A stretch of 9,108 nucleotides of DNA from Oscillospiraceae bacterium (GCA_015068175.1 SVLA01000083.1:1-9108), one strand, 5' to 3'. Shown: positions 1 through 7,395, numbered from the stretch's first letter. Notes: generated by a model from the letters alone, not told the origin. Program-made: numbers and translations.

Positions 1-616
1 CACCGGTCTGTTCATCCTGCTTATAATAGATCTTGGCCCGTTTTTTGTCGTTTTCCTTCAGATTCGGATGATCAACGAACAGTTCCCGGAACCGGGCGTC
101 GGAGAGCTTCTGCGGCATATCCTCCAGGCCCCGCTTGCTGTCGCCCAGGACATAGGTCACCCGCACACCGCCGTCGATGGGTTCGCAGGTCAACTGTTCC
201 GGATCGGACAACTCAAAACTGTTCACCGTTTTTTCCACGGAACCGTCAAAATAGGTCAGTTCCAGGGCCGACTGCATCCGCTTCTGGGTATCTTCGGTAG
301 CGGTGGTATCCGAAGCCGGGTCCGGCACCACATTGAAGTAGAGTCGGCCGCTGCGGGCATCAAACAAGGCAATATTGCCCGTGTCTTCTTGCAGATACAG
401 CCGCAGGGCCCCATTGTCCTCCACGGTGGCATAGCCTTCCAGCAGAGCTTCCTGCTCCGGGGAGGGCACTTCCCCGCCCTGGGGCAGCGTTTCATACATG
501 GAATACCGGAACTGCTCCGGCTTCTGCCGGCGGTATTGTTCCTCCGCGCCGGAACAACCGGCGAAGAACACGATCACCCAGGCGACAGCCGTGACCAGCG
601 CAATGATTCTTTTCAT
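1..616 (-). CDS. Lipoprotein resembling DUF5696-domain proteins (N-terminal part)
   Basis: An uninterrupted frame of 205 codons runs from ATG at 616 to the left edge, preceded by AAGGAG (625-630) with an 8-nt spacer. Residues 1-21 are a lipoprotein signal (MKRII, hydrophobic core, lipobox F-A-G-C, Cys21). An acidic/Gln-rich linker covers about 22-58. A beta-rich region starts near 62, with ALRLYLQEDTGNIALFDARS at 70-89 followed by GRLYFN, then LELTYFDGS and GGVRVTYVLGD strands, and a helical DMPQKLSDARFRELF stretch. From memory this layout matches the start of DUF5696 proteins, large Bacillota proteins of unknown function often beside Yip1 and sugar ABC genes; the domain name is tentative. 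It would sit on the outer face of the membrane. The gap to the Yip1 gene is 26 nt, so it belongs to the same operon. The rest lies outside the window. Confidence 0.75.
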   Translation of the reverse strand, partial: MKRIIALVTAVAWVIVFFAGCSGAEEQYRRQKPEQFRYSMYETLPQGGEVPSPEQEALLEGYATVEDNGALRLYLQEDTGNIALFDARSGRLYFNVVPDPASDTTATEDTQKRMQSALELTYFDGSVEKTVNSFELSDPEQLTCEPIDGGVRVTYVLGDSKRGLEDMPQKLSDARFRELFVDHPNLKENDKKRAKIYYKQDEQTG

Positions 617-642
617 AAGTCACGCTCCTTCCCCAAGCGTCA

Positions 643-1260
643 TCATAATCGGAATGCCAGCTCCTTATAGAGGGTAGCCAGGAAGGTACCCATTTGGGTC
701 AGCAGGCTGAAAAACAGCAGATACACAAACACCAGCACCGCTGCAGCCGCAACGGTCAGCAGGGCGGTGACGAACATTTTGCTGAGGCTGTACTGATGGA
801 CCGTCATGATACCAAAATACAGCAGGAACAAAAACCAGACCACAGCGCCTACATTGAGGATGCCGATATAGGCCGACTCGCTGTAGGACGCCAGGTTGGA
901 TAAAAAGGCCGCCGGAATCTGGATCAGGATCATGGGCAGGCAGGAATAGCCGAAGACCATGACGATGTCCTTAAAGGTGCCTTCGCCGTCCATCAGGGTC
1001 GTCACCGACCAATTGGCTGTGCACACGAGAATGAACAGTACCCCCACTTTTTCCAGTTCAAAAAGAAGATCCACCATTTGGAACTTGGTTTCGTTGAACA
1101 GAAATCCGGTGACTTCCGCCCGGATCACATTGGTCACGCCATACAGAAACACGAACAGCAACGCCAGCCACAGCCGGCCCTTTTTCTCGTGCTTCATGTC
1201 CCAAAAGCCGTTGAAGGGGTGAAAAAGGATATGGAACGCAAATTTCAGGTCCTGCAGCAT
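643..1260 (-). CDS. Yip1-family integral membrane protein
   Basis: A 205-aa protein with no cleavable signal and about five hydrophobic spans (near 29-47, 71-84, 97-120, 131-152 and 162-188). The order of features fits the bacterial Yip1 (PF04893-like) family: an N-terminal HPFNGFWDMKHEKKG amphipathic segment, a cytoplasmic-basic start, TANWSVTTLMDGEGTFKDIVMVFGYSCLPMI between the second and third spans, and HQYSLSKMF before the last one. The family is known in bacteria mostly from sequence; its role in them is unknown. Only one base separates it from the propeller gene and its Shine-Dalgarno lies inside that gene, so the two are likely made together. Position next to an ABC importer and two extracellular accessory proteins suggests a role in the membrane part of the same assembly (inference). 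Confidence 0.8.
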   Translation of the reverse strand: MLQDLKFAFHILFHPFNGFWDMKHEKKGRLWLALLFVFLYGVTNVIRAEVTGFLFNETKFQMVDLLFELEKVGVLFILVCTANWSVTTLMDGEGTFKDIVMVFGYSCLPMILIQIPAAFLSNLASYSESAYIGILNVGAVVWFLFLLYFGIMTVHQYSLSKMFVTALLTVAAAAVLVFVYLLFFSLLTQMGTFLATLYKELAFRL

Positions 1261-1261
1261 C

Positions 1262-2689
1262 TCATTCTCTCCTCCTTCGGATCAGATTGATCACGGCAAT
1301 GGCGGCCACCGCCACCACGGCGATCACCAGCACGGTGCCGAAATTCTCGGCGGCCCACTCCTTGCGCCATTCCACGAAGGCTTTGTTGTAGCCATCCAGC
1401 TTGGTGACTTCACTGCCGCGGAAATTGCCCTTTTCAAAATAGTCCATGGCCGCTTCATATCCCCCGTTTCGCAGGCAGATCCGGCCGATCTGGGCATAGG
1501 CCAGCTCATAATTGGCGTTCATCCGCAGCACGTTTTCCCAGGCGGCCCGGCTTTCTTCAAACCGGCCGGCAGAATAGGCGCCGTCTGCTTCAATGACCTG
1601 GCGGCCAAAGTCCGAAAAATCGTATACCGCGATACTGCCGTCGTAAAGGTCTGTTACATACAGTTTGTTTTCGTGGAGTTCGATGGCCGCCGGGGACCGG
1701 AAATTATCCACATCCGTGAAGGCATAAAGCAAATATCCTTCCCGATTGTAGGCAAAAATCCGGCTCTTGACGGAATCCACCGCGAAATAGACCCCCTCGG
1801 TATTGGAGGTGATATCCGTAAACAAGGATGGCTCAAAGGCGTCACCGGCGTTGGAGATGTCAATATCTCCGCAGATGTCCACATAGCCGTAGCGGTTCAG
1901 CACGTCCTGGCCCGACAGATTCAGCCGTTTGATGGGCTCCTGGCCGGTAGCGGCGGAGACGGCATAAATGAACCCTTCGTGGTCCATGGAAATGCTGGTA
2001 TACTCCACGGGAATGAACTGCACCATCTGATCCGCCTGTTCATCGGACATCAACTGCTTCCACAGCAGTTCAATGGGATCATAACGGACCTTGTCGCTGC
2101 CCAGGAAGGTGATGAAGCTGCCATCGCTGTCGAACTGCATGATGCCCTGATACTCGTTGGAGTTGATGACATACAGATTACGGGCGCTGTCCACCACGAT
2201 CCGCAGAGGGCGGAACGCGTAGTTTTCGCCCAGGACTTTGGACTCAGGACAAGTATAGATCCGCTCCAGGGAGCGGTCTTCCCCCAGGACCACGATCCGC
2301 CGGTTGTTGGTGTCGCAGATATAAAGCCGGCCGTCCGCCAGGGTCATGCCCATGGGGCCGTTAAAGGTCTGCCGCTGGGTGCCGTCCGTAAATCCGTCAA
2401 TGGTCTCCAGCAGCTTCATGCCGCGGTCAAATACATAGATCAGATCTAGGTCGCTGTCCAGTACATAAAGATTTCCGGCTTCATCAAAGCACAGATCCCT
2501 GGGCGATACCAGGGGCACCCCCAGTTTGGCGCCCGTATATACATCGGACAGCATGAAGGGGTCCGGACAAGGCTTGCAGGTGGTCTCGCCCGTATATGTA
2601 GAATAGGTATAGCTATCCTCCGCAGCCACCGGCACCGCCAGCGCCGACAGCAGCAAAAGCACCGCCAATAGGATCGGCCACTTCTTCAT
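1262..2689 (-). CDS. Secreted NHL-type beta-propeller with TPR-like repeats and C-terminal membrane anchor
   Basis: This 475-aa protein begins with a Sec signal (1-23, cleavage near VAA/ED). From about 60 to 357 it shows repeated NHL-type blades: short cores such as SPRDLCFDEAGNLYVLDS, GPMGMTLADGRLYICDT, LRIVVDSARNLYVINS, TSISMDHEGFIYAVS and SPAAIELHENKLYVTD, each followed by an I-x-x-F/L strand. Residues about 359-432 are helical and TPR-like (AYSAGRFEESRAAWENVL, then AYAQIGRICLRNGGYEAAMDYF). A single membrane span at about 451-470 ends in RRRRE, a cytoplasmic stop-transfer, so the propeller and TPR should face outside. A CKPC pair at 38-41 could form a disulfide. The gene starts 17 nt after the permease stop with AAAGGAG six nt before the ATG. 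Propellers of this type bind ligands or proteins; here it may be a scaffold or sensor beside the transporter. No catalytic residues can be assigned. Confidence 0.82.
   Translation of the reverse strand: MKKWPILLAVLLLLSALAVPVAAEDSYTYSTYTGETTCKPCPDPFMLSDVYTGAKLGVPLVSPRDLCFDEAGNLYVLDSDLDLIYVFDRGMKLLETIDGFTDGTQRQTFNGPMGMTLADGRLYICDTNNRRIVVLGEDRSLERIYTCPESKVLGENYAFRPLRIVVDSARNLYVINSNEYQGIMQFDSDGSFITFLGSDKVRYDPIELLWKQLMSDEQADQMVQFIPVEYTSISMDHEGFIYAVSAATGQEPIKRLNLSGQDVLNRYGYVDICGDIDISNAGDAFEPSLFTDITSNTEGVYFAVDSVKSRIFAYNREGYLLYAFTDVDNFRSPAAIELHENKLYVTDLYDGSIAVYDFSDFGRQVIEADGAYSAGRFEESRAAWENVLRMNANYELAYAQIGRICLRNGGYEAAMDYFEKGNFRGSEVTKLDGYNKAFVEWRKEWAAENFGTVLVIAVVAVAAIAVINLIRRRRE
1268..1279 (-). promoter_or_regulatory. 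Shine-Dalgarno for the Yip1 gene embedded in Arg codons of the preceding gene
   Basis: The four Arg codons of the propeller protein's C-terminal anchor read CGA AGG AGG AGA on the minus strand, giving AAGGAGG and GGAGAG 8-10 nt before the ATG at 1260. The same bases thus encode the positive stop-transfer tail and recruit ribosomes for the next gene, whose ATG follows the TGA by one base. Confidence 0.75.
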
Positions 2690-2706
2690 CGTGTTCTCCT
2701 TTATCC

Positions 2707-3588
2707 TTATTCCTTCATGCCCGAGGAGGCCATGGTTTCCATGATGTTGCTCTGGGTAATGATGAACACCACGATGGGCACGATCATCATGACCACGGCC
2801 ACCGCCGCGCCGGCGCCGGCCCGCTGGATGCCACCGGAAACGATCTGGCTCAGGGCGAAGGACAAGGGTTTGAGTTCTTCTTTATAAATGTAGGTGGAAT
2901 TGGTGTTGTTCCACAGCGCCTGGAAGGAAAAGACCGCCAGAGTCAGCCAGCCGGGCTTGGCATTGGGCATGACCACCGTCCAGAAGATCCGCATCTCGCT
3001 GGCGCCGTCCAGTTTTGCCGCTTCGATCAGGGCATCCGGCAGCTGCCCGATGAAATTCTTCATGATGTAAAGACCCAGGCTGGATGCAAAGGCCGGCAGC
3101 AAAATGGCCCAGTAGGTATCCACCAGCTTCAGGCTGGACATGGTCTGATAGTTGGCGATATCCGCCACCGTGGGCTGGACCATCAGGGAATAAACGATAA
3201 TGCCGAAGATCAGCTTTCCGCCGGGCACATTGCCCTTAGCCAGCACATAGGCGCACATGGAAGCCAGGATCACATGGCCCACGGTGCCCACCACCGAGAT
3301 CAGAACGGTATTGAACAAATACCTGGAAAAGGGCACCCAGCTATCGCTGAGCAGGTCCACCAGGTCGAAGAAATTATCCGCCGTGGGATTTTCCACCCAA
3401 AAACGGGGCGGATAAAGGTACAATTCGTTCAGGGGTTTAATGGATTGCAGCAATGTCAGCAGCAGGGGCAGAAAACTGAAGGCGCCGAAGCCCATCAGCA
3501 CCACAAACAAGGCGGCATTGCCGGTCTTGCTGCGGTTGATCCGCTTTGCGCGGTTGGAAAATACACGTTTCCAGTTGATCTTTGCCAT
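2707..3588 (-). CDS. Carbohydrate ABC transporter permease, MalG/UgpE type
   Basis: Second pore subunit of the same importer. The 293-aa protein has a basic N-terminus (KINWKRVFSNRAKRINRSK) and about six hydrophobic spans, the first near 25-48. The EAA loop is at 188-208 (IEAAKLDGA ... VVMP), as expected for the CUT1 family. The family-typical end with a Gly-Met-Lys-Glu tail is present. Its ATG directly follows the TAA of the MalF-type gene, with only a weak GGAAAG Shine-Dalgarno inside the end of that gene, which suggests translation by coupling and a fixed 1:1 stoichiometry. Length and motifs are intact. Substrate is not visible from sequence; carbohydrate is inferred from family and neighbours. 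Confidence 0.93.
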   Translation of the reverse strand: MAKINWKRVFSNRAKRINRSKTGNAALFVVLMGFGAFSFLPLLLTLLQSIKPLNELYLYPPRFWVENPTADNFFDLVDLLSDSWVPFSRYLFNTVLISVVGTVGHVILASMCAYVLAKGNVPGGKLIFGIIVYSLMVQPTVADIANYQTMSSLKLVDTYWAILLPAFASSLGLYIMKNFIGQLPDALIEAAKLDGASEMRIFWTVVMPNAKPGWLTLAVFSFQALWNNTNSTYIYKEELKPLSFALSQIVSGGIQRAGAGAAVAVVMMIVPIVVFIITQSNIMETMASSGMKE

Positions 3589-4518
3589 TTACTTTCCAAC
3601 CTTTCCCAAGAATTTTTTTGCCAGGGCGTTGCAAACGATGCAGATCAAAAACAGCACCGTGGCAATGGCGGAGGCGTAGCCGCGCTGATAGCGCACCGTT
3701 GCATACTCCTGCAAATGGTGGATCATCAGGTAAGTGGCATAGTTGGTACTGGGGGTGCCGCAGAGCATGGCGGCCACGATGCCGGAACCGAAGGCGCCCG
3801 TAATGGACAACACCGCGGAAAGCATCAGGTGGGGCGCCATCATGGGCAGGGTGATAAACCACAGCTCCTGCCAGCGGTTGCGGATGCCGTCCATGGCCGC
3901 CGCCTCATAATAGGTGCGGTCAATGGTATTGAATCCGGCCCGCAGGGTCAAAAACGACGTACCCAGGCTCATCCAAAGCTGAACGATGATGACAATGGTC
4001 ATCATATAGGTGGGGTCCGTCAGCCATTGGATGGGCTCGTCCACAAATCCGGTCTGCAGCAGAATGCTGTTGAGGTAACCGTAAACGTCGCCGTCAAAGA
4101 AGATCCGCCAGATCACGAAGGCATTGCCGGCGATGGAGGGGGCATACAGCACCGTGGTCATGATGGCCCGCATGGGACCTTCCAGTTCATTGACCAGCCA
4201 GGCAAAAAACAGGCACAGAATGTAACCCACCGGGCCGGTGATAACGGCAAAGAGGATGGTGTTCTGCATGGCCGTCAGAAAAAGATCATCCTTAAAAAGG
4301 AGCTTTACATAGTTATCCGCAAAGATCCACTTGGGATCACCGAAGACATTAAAGCTGGTAAAGCTCATGCCTAAGGAATACAGCACGGGCCAAATGACAA
4401 AGAGGAAGAACACTACCAGGTAAGGCGCCATCATCAGATAGGACACCCGTTTGCGGTAGATCTCTTTGCCGAGGCCGTATACATGCAGTTTAATGGCCAG
4501 TTTGGACAAAAAGATCAC
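3589..4518 (-). CDS. Carbohydrate ABC transporter permease, MalF/UgpA type
   Basis: Inner-membrane subunit that, with the next gene product, forms the translocation pore of a carbohydrate importer. About six hydrophobic spans can be seen (near 28-50, 84-108, 116-141, 171-193, 227-249, 280-300, long-form numbering). The conserved cytoplasmic EAA loop is present at 204-225: YEAAAMDG, then a LPMM segment, the site that docks the ATPase. Length of 306-309 aa is normal. The longest frame starts at GTG 4518, but that codon is part of the Shine-Dalgarno element; TTG at 4509 (product MSKLAIKLH...) is the better start and removes three residues. It follows the 955-aa binding protein closely, and its TAA stop directly abuts the ATG of the second permease, so the two are probably translationally coupled. 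No ATP-binding gene is nearby in the window. Confidence 0.93.
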   Translation of the reverse strand: MIFLSKLAIKLHVYGLGKEIYRKRVSYLMMAPYLVVFFLFVIWPVLYSLGMSFTSFNVFGDPKWIFADNYVKLLFKDDLFLTAMQNTILFAVITGPVGYILCLFFAWLVNELEGPMRAIMTTVLYAPSIAGNAFVIWRIFFDGDVYGYLNSILLQTGFVDEPIQWLTDPTYMMTIVIIVQLWMSLGTSFLTLRAGFNTIDRTYYEAAAMDGIRNRWQELWFITLPMMAPHLMLSAVLSITGAFGSGIVAAMLCGTPSTNYATYLMIHHLQEYATVRYQRGYASAIATVLFLICIVCNALAKKFLGKVGK

Positions 4519-4524
4519 TTCCTT
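4513..4524 (-). promoter_or_regulatory. Near-perfect Shine-Dalgarno that moves the start of the MalF-type permease
   Basis: The minus strand reads AAGGAAGTGATC, matching the full complement of the 16S rRNA 3' end (AAGGAGGTGATC) with one mismatch. The GTG at 4518, which would give the longest reading frame, lies inside this element and so is unlikely to be the start. The first suitable start downstream is TTG at 4509, in frame, about 8 nt after the AGGAAG core. Confidence 0.65.
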
Positions 4525-4527
4525 TCT

Positions 4528-7395
4528 TTAGTCATTCAATCCGAATTCTTCACGCATGGCGGTGATCTCCTCATTGATGGACACCGCGTAACTCATAATG
4601 GCATCTCTGGCCAGAACGCCGTTGTTGATCACCAGCCGGGCCGCCATGGCCAGATACCGGGTGGTCAGGTAGCTGCCGGGGACTTCCGGCAGGCCCTTGG
4701 CGTATTGGGCCTGCTCCCGGATGGTCTGCAGCATGGTGGCTTTCCAGGGGAACCGGGACAGGGCCTCCATGTTGGCGGTGGGGATCCGGGCGGATTCGCC
4801 CAAAATGGCTTCCAGTTCCCGGTTAAAGGCCACCTGGGTGTCCGCTTCGGTCCACCATTTCAGGAATTCCCAGGCCGCTTCCTTGTGCTGGGAGTTTTCA
4901 AAGATCACCGCGCCAGTGCCGGTACCGAATACATTGTTCTCACCGTTCTCCGTATAGCTGGGCACCAGGGTCACGCTCCATTTGCCGTTCAGCTCCGGGG
5001 CAGCGGCCACCAGTTGGTTATAGAAACTGTACTTGGTGATGACAATGGGACTTTCGCCGGTGCGGAACCGGGTCAGCAGGTTCACCTGCTGGTCCACGCC
5101 GTACTTGGTATAGAAATCCGTCCACTCCGTGAAGGCTTTTATGGATGTTTCGCTGTCCAGCAGGGTGGCGGTATGTTCGTCGTTATAGACCTGGCCGCCG
5201 TTTTGGTACAGCAGGGCCAGATACAGTTCAATATTGTCCTCCGCCAGCAGAGGCAGGCCCAGGGTCATATTCTTGTTGGACAGTTTGGGGATCAGCTTGT
5301 ATAGTTCGCTCCAGGTCTGGGGCGGTTCTTCGCCCAATTCTTCCAGCACATCGGTGCGGTAGAACATCAAGGAGAAATCAAAGGTCTCCGGCAGGGCGTA
5401 GACCTGCTCACCGCTGCGGAAGGAAACCACCGACTCCGGGAAAAACCGCTGCAGCACTTCCTCGCAATCGGCAAACTGGGAAAGATCCACCAGGGCCCCA
5501 CGGTAGGCGTAGTTCATGGGCATGGTCCGGTCCTGACCGATGGCCAGGTCGGGGCCGGCACCGGAAGCCACCGCCGGCAGCAGGGAACTCATATCCACCA
5601 GCCGCACATTGACCCGGATACCGGTGCGGGGGGTGAAATAGTTATCGATCAGGCTCTTGAGGGCATTGGCCTGATCCCGGCCGCCGCCGATGACGTTGGC
5701 GCCGGAGGTGGCGCCTGCGGTGGCGCCCAGCCAAATGGTGATCTCCTCCCCTGCCGTCTCTTCCGCATCGGAACTGACGGTATTGTAGTCCTCGGTGAAA
5801 GACAGGAAGAAGAGCCGGATGCTGAACCACAGCTTTTCAAAGAAGTTGGCGTCCGCCTTGGGCGCGGCGGTGCCGATGGGGGCAAATTCCAGATAATCCA
5901 CGGTCAAAGGCTGGTTAATGGAGTCCAGCACCCAACTGGAAACGTCGCTGAGGTTGGAGCGGAAGGTGTCCAGGCGGGCCGGAATGGATCCCGGCTTTTT
6001 GACAAAGCCTTCCACCTGGATCAGCAATTTCTGCACCGATCCGTAGCCGCTGCCCTTGCCGCCGGTGAGTTCCTCGATCTGGGCGCAGATCTCCCGCAGT
6101 TCGCCCACCGCCGCCTTCAGCTCCTCCATGCATTCCGGCAGGAGGTCGTCGATGTGATAATCCCGGATGGTGTCCGGATTGGTGCCGGTGATCATCATGA
6201 TCTGGCGGTAAACATCGTTGAGGCGACTGACCTGGGCATTGGTACGGCTCAGGACGTCCGCCAAAGAACCGATGGTATTATACAGTGTCACCGTATGGGT
6301 ACCGGCCTCCAGGTAGAAACAGTAGGCACCGCTGTCATTGCCCGGGGTATAGACGGTCCATTTCCGGTTATACCCCACAGACAATCCGGCGCATTCCGCA
6401 AAGGGCAGCTCTCCGTCGATATACAGCGCCCGGTTGGCCACACTGCCGGAGGCAAAATTCTGCCGCAGGCGGATGGACAACTGATACCAGCCGCTTTCTT
6501 CCACTTCAAATTCCCAGGCCAGCCATTGCTTGGGGGCGCTCCAGCTTTCGCTGCCGATGACATTCAGCTTCACATGATGCACGTCAATAGGCTCATTGGC
6601 CGGGGAAGAACGGTCGGATTGCGGGAACAAGGAAGCATCGGACTTCCACCGGGCGTCTTCGCCCTGGAGGCGGATGGGGGCCGCATGGATCACCGTCTGC
6701 TGGGGATTGCTGCTGCAGTAATCGGCATAGGACCCCACTTCCTCCCGGGCACCCAGGGTCACAGACTTCAGGTAGATGGGTTCCGCCACATAACCCAGGG
6801 TCAGTTGGTGGACGCCTTCGTCAAACCAGAACCAATAGGTGGTGTCGCTTTCGATGCCGCTGCCGGTAAACCAGCGGAAACTGAAGATCACCTCTTCCAC
6901 CTGAGTAGGGCGGTATTCATCTTCCGCATTGTGGAAATCCGATTCGTTGCTAAAGATCCGGCACAGTTCCAGAGCATTGGCCGCGCCGAAGGGCAGTTTG
7001 CCATCGATATAGATGGCCCGCTCCACGGGCAGACCCTTGCCTTCGGCGGCCGCGTATTCCAGGCCGATCTGATACAGACCCGCCTTTTGGATCCGGACTT
7101 CCCAGGTCACGGAGCTGTTGTCGGGGATCAGGATACAATCCTGGCCCGCCACAGGCTCTGCGCCTTCGTAGGAAGCATACGAAGCGGCAGGAAGTTCCAC
7201 CCGGTCAGGGCCTCTTTCTGCGGTTTCGTATGCCTGCAGATAAGCCGCGTAATCCGTAGAAAGGCTGGTCGCCATGCCATCGCTGTGCGAGGCACTGCCT
7301 GCCTGGGCATCCAGAGCGGATGCGCCGGCGGTGCTGCCCAGCAGCATCGCAAGACTCAGCAGAAATGATAATCCTCTACGCAGTTTCTTTGACAT
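4528..7395 (-). CDS. Secreted modular protein: two carbohydrate-binding-like modules fused to an ABC solute-binding domain
   Basis: At 955 aa this is about twice the length of a normal sugar-binding protein. Residues 1-28 form a Sec signal (MSKKLRRG, hydrophobic core, cleavage site near ASA/LDA) with no lipobox Cys. Two related beta-rich modules follow, about 66-212 and 240-376. Each has a Trp-containing strand, an aGLYQI/SGWYQL strand, the pair RAIYIDGKLPF / RALYIDGELPF, and a closing strand (GVHQLTLGY / GTHTVTLYN); this resembles CBM6/CBM35-type jelly-rolls, though the assignment is by pattern only. Residues about 377-480 are mostly helical, and a QPLTVDYLEF strand lies at 495-504. A hydrophobic helix FFEKLWFSIRLFFLSF is at 518-533. 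From 551 to the end is a full family 1 solute-binding domain, with EITIWLG, GRDQANALKSLIDNYFTPRTG, GPDLAIG, ALPETFDFSLMFYRTDVL and AAWEFLKWWTEADTQVAF. The permease genes follow directly (9-18 nt). I recall similar long binding proteins in Paenibacillus operons. Likely role: capture of a glycan and delivery to the permeases. Confidence 0.88.
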   Translation of the reverse strand: MSKKLRRGLSFLLSLAMLLGSTAGASALDAQAGSASHSDGMATSLSTDYAAYLQAYETAERGPDRVELPAASYASYEGAEPVAGQDCILIPDNSSVTWEVRIQKAGLYQIGLEYAAAEGKGLPVERAIYIDGKLPFGAANALELCRIFSNESDFHNAEDEYRPTQVEEVIFSFRWFTGSGIESDTTYWFWFDEGVHQLTLGYVAEPIYLKSVTLGAREEVGSYADYCSSNPQQTVIHAAPIRLQGEDARWKSDASLFPQSDRSSPANEPIDVHHVKLNVIGSESWSAPKQWLAWEFEVEESGWYQLSIRLRQNFASGSVANRALYIDGELPFAECAGLSVGYNRKWTVYTPGNDSGAYCFYLEAGTHTVTLYNTIGSLADVLSRTNAQVSRLNDVYRQIMMITGTNPDTIRDYHIDDLLPECMEELKAAVGELREICAQIEELTGGKGSGYGSVQKLLIQVEGFVKKPGSIPARLDTFRSNLSDVSSWVLDSINQPLTVDYLEFAPIGTAAPKADANFFEKLWFSIRLFFLSFTEDYNTVSSDAEETAGEEITIWLGATAGATSGANVIGGGRDQANALKSLIDNYFTPRTGIRVNVRLVDMSSLLPAVASGAGPDLAIGQDRTMPMNYAYRGALVDLSQFADCEEVLQRFFPESVVSFRSGEQVYALPETFDFSLMFYRTDVLEELGEEPPQTWSELYKLIPKLSNKNMTLGLPLLAEDNIELYLALLYQNGGQVYNDEHTATLLDSETSIKAFTEWTDFYTKYGVDQQVNLLTRFRTGESPIVITKYSFYNQLVAAAPELNGKWSVTLVPSYTENGENNVFGTGTGAVIFENSQHKEAAWEFLKWWTEADTQVAFNRELEAILGESARIPTANMEALSRFPWKATMLQTIREQAQYAKGLPEVPGSYLTTRYLAMAARLVINNGVLARDAIMSYAVSINEEITAMREEFGLND
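5698..5727 (-). repeat. 12-bp tandem repeat (2.5 copies) encoding GATAGATSGA in the solute-binding domain
   Basis: The plus strand reads GGCGCC then GGAGGT, GGCGCC then TGCGGT, and GGCGCC: units at 5698-5709 and 5710-5721 and a half unit at 5722-5727, each starting with the palindrome GGCGCC. In frame on the minus strand this encodes G-A-T/S repeats at residues 557-566, in the loop after the first strand of the solute-binding domain and before GGGRDQ. It looks like a local expansion of that loop. Confidence 0.75.

Noticed and set aside
256..495. Minus-strand 79-codon frame with an ATG inside the left-edge gene
   Set aside because: It is an alternative frame of the DUF5696-like lipoprotein gene, whose own frame is open from 616 to the edge with signal peptide and ribosome site.
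3274..4374. Plus-strand open frame of 366 codons across the two permease genes
   Set aside because: It spans the junction of two clear genes on the other strand, and its product is a Gly/His/Gln-rich sequence with no family features.
6154..7368. Plus-strand open frame of 404 codons opposite the 955-aa gene
   Set aside because: Antisense shadow caused by GC-rich third positions; no recognisable motif, signal or ribosome site.
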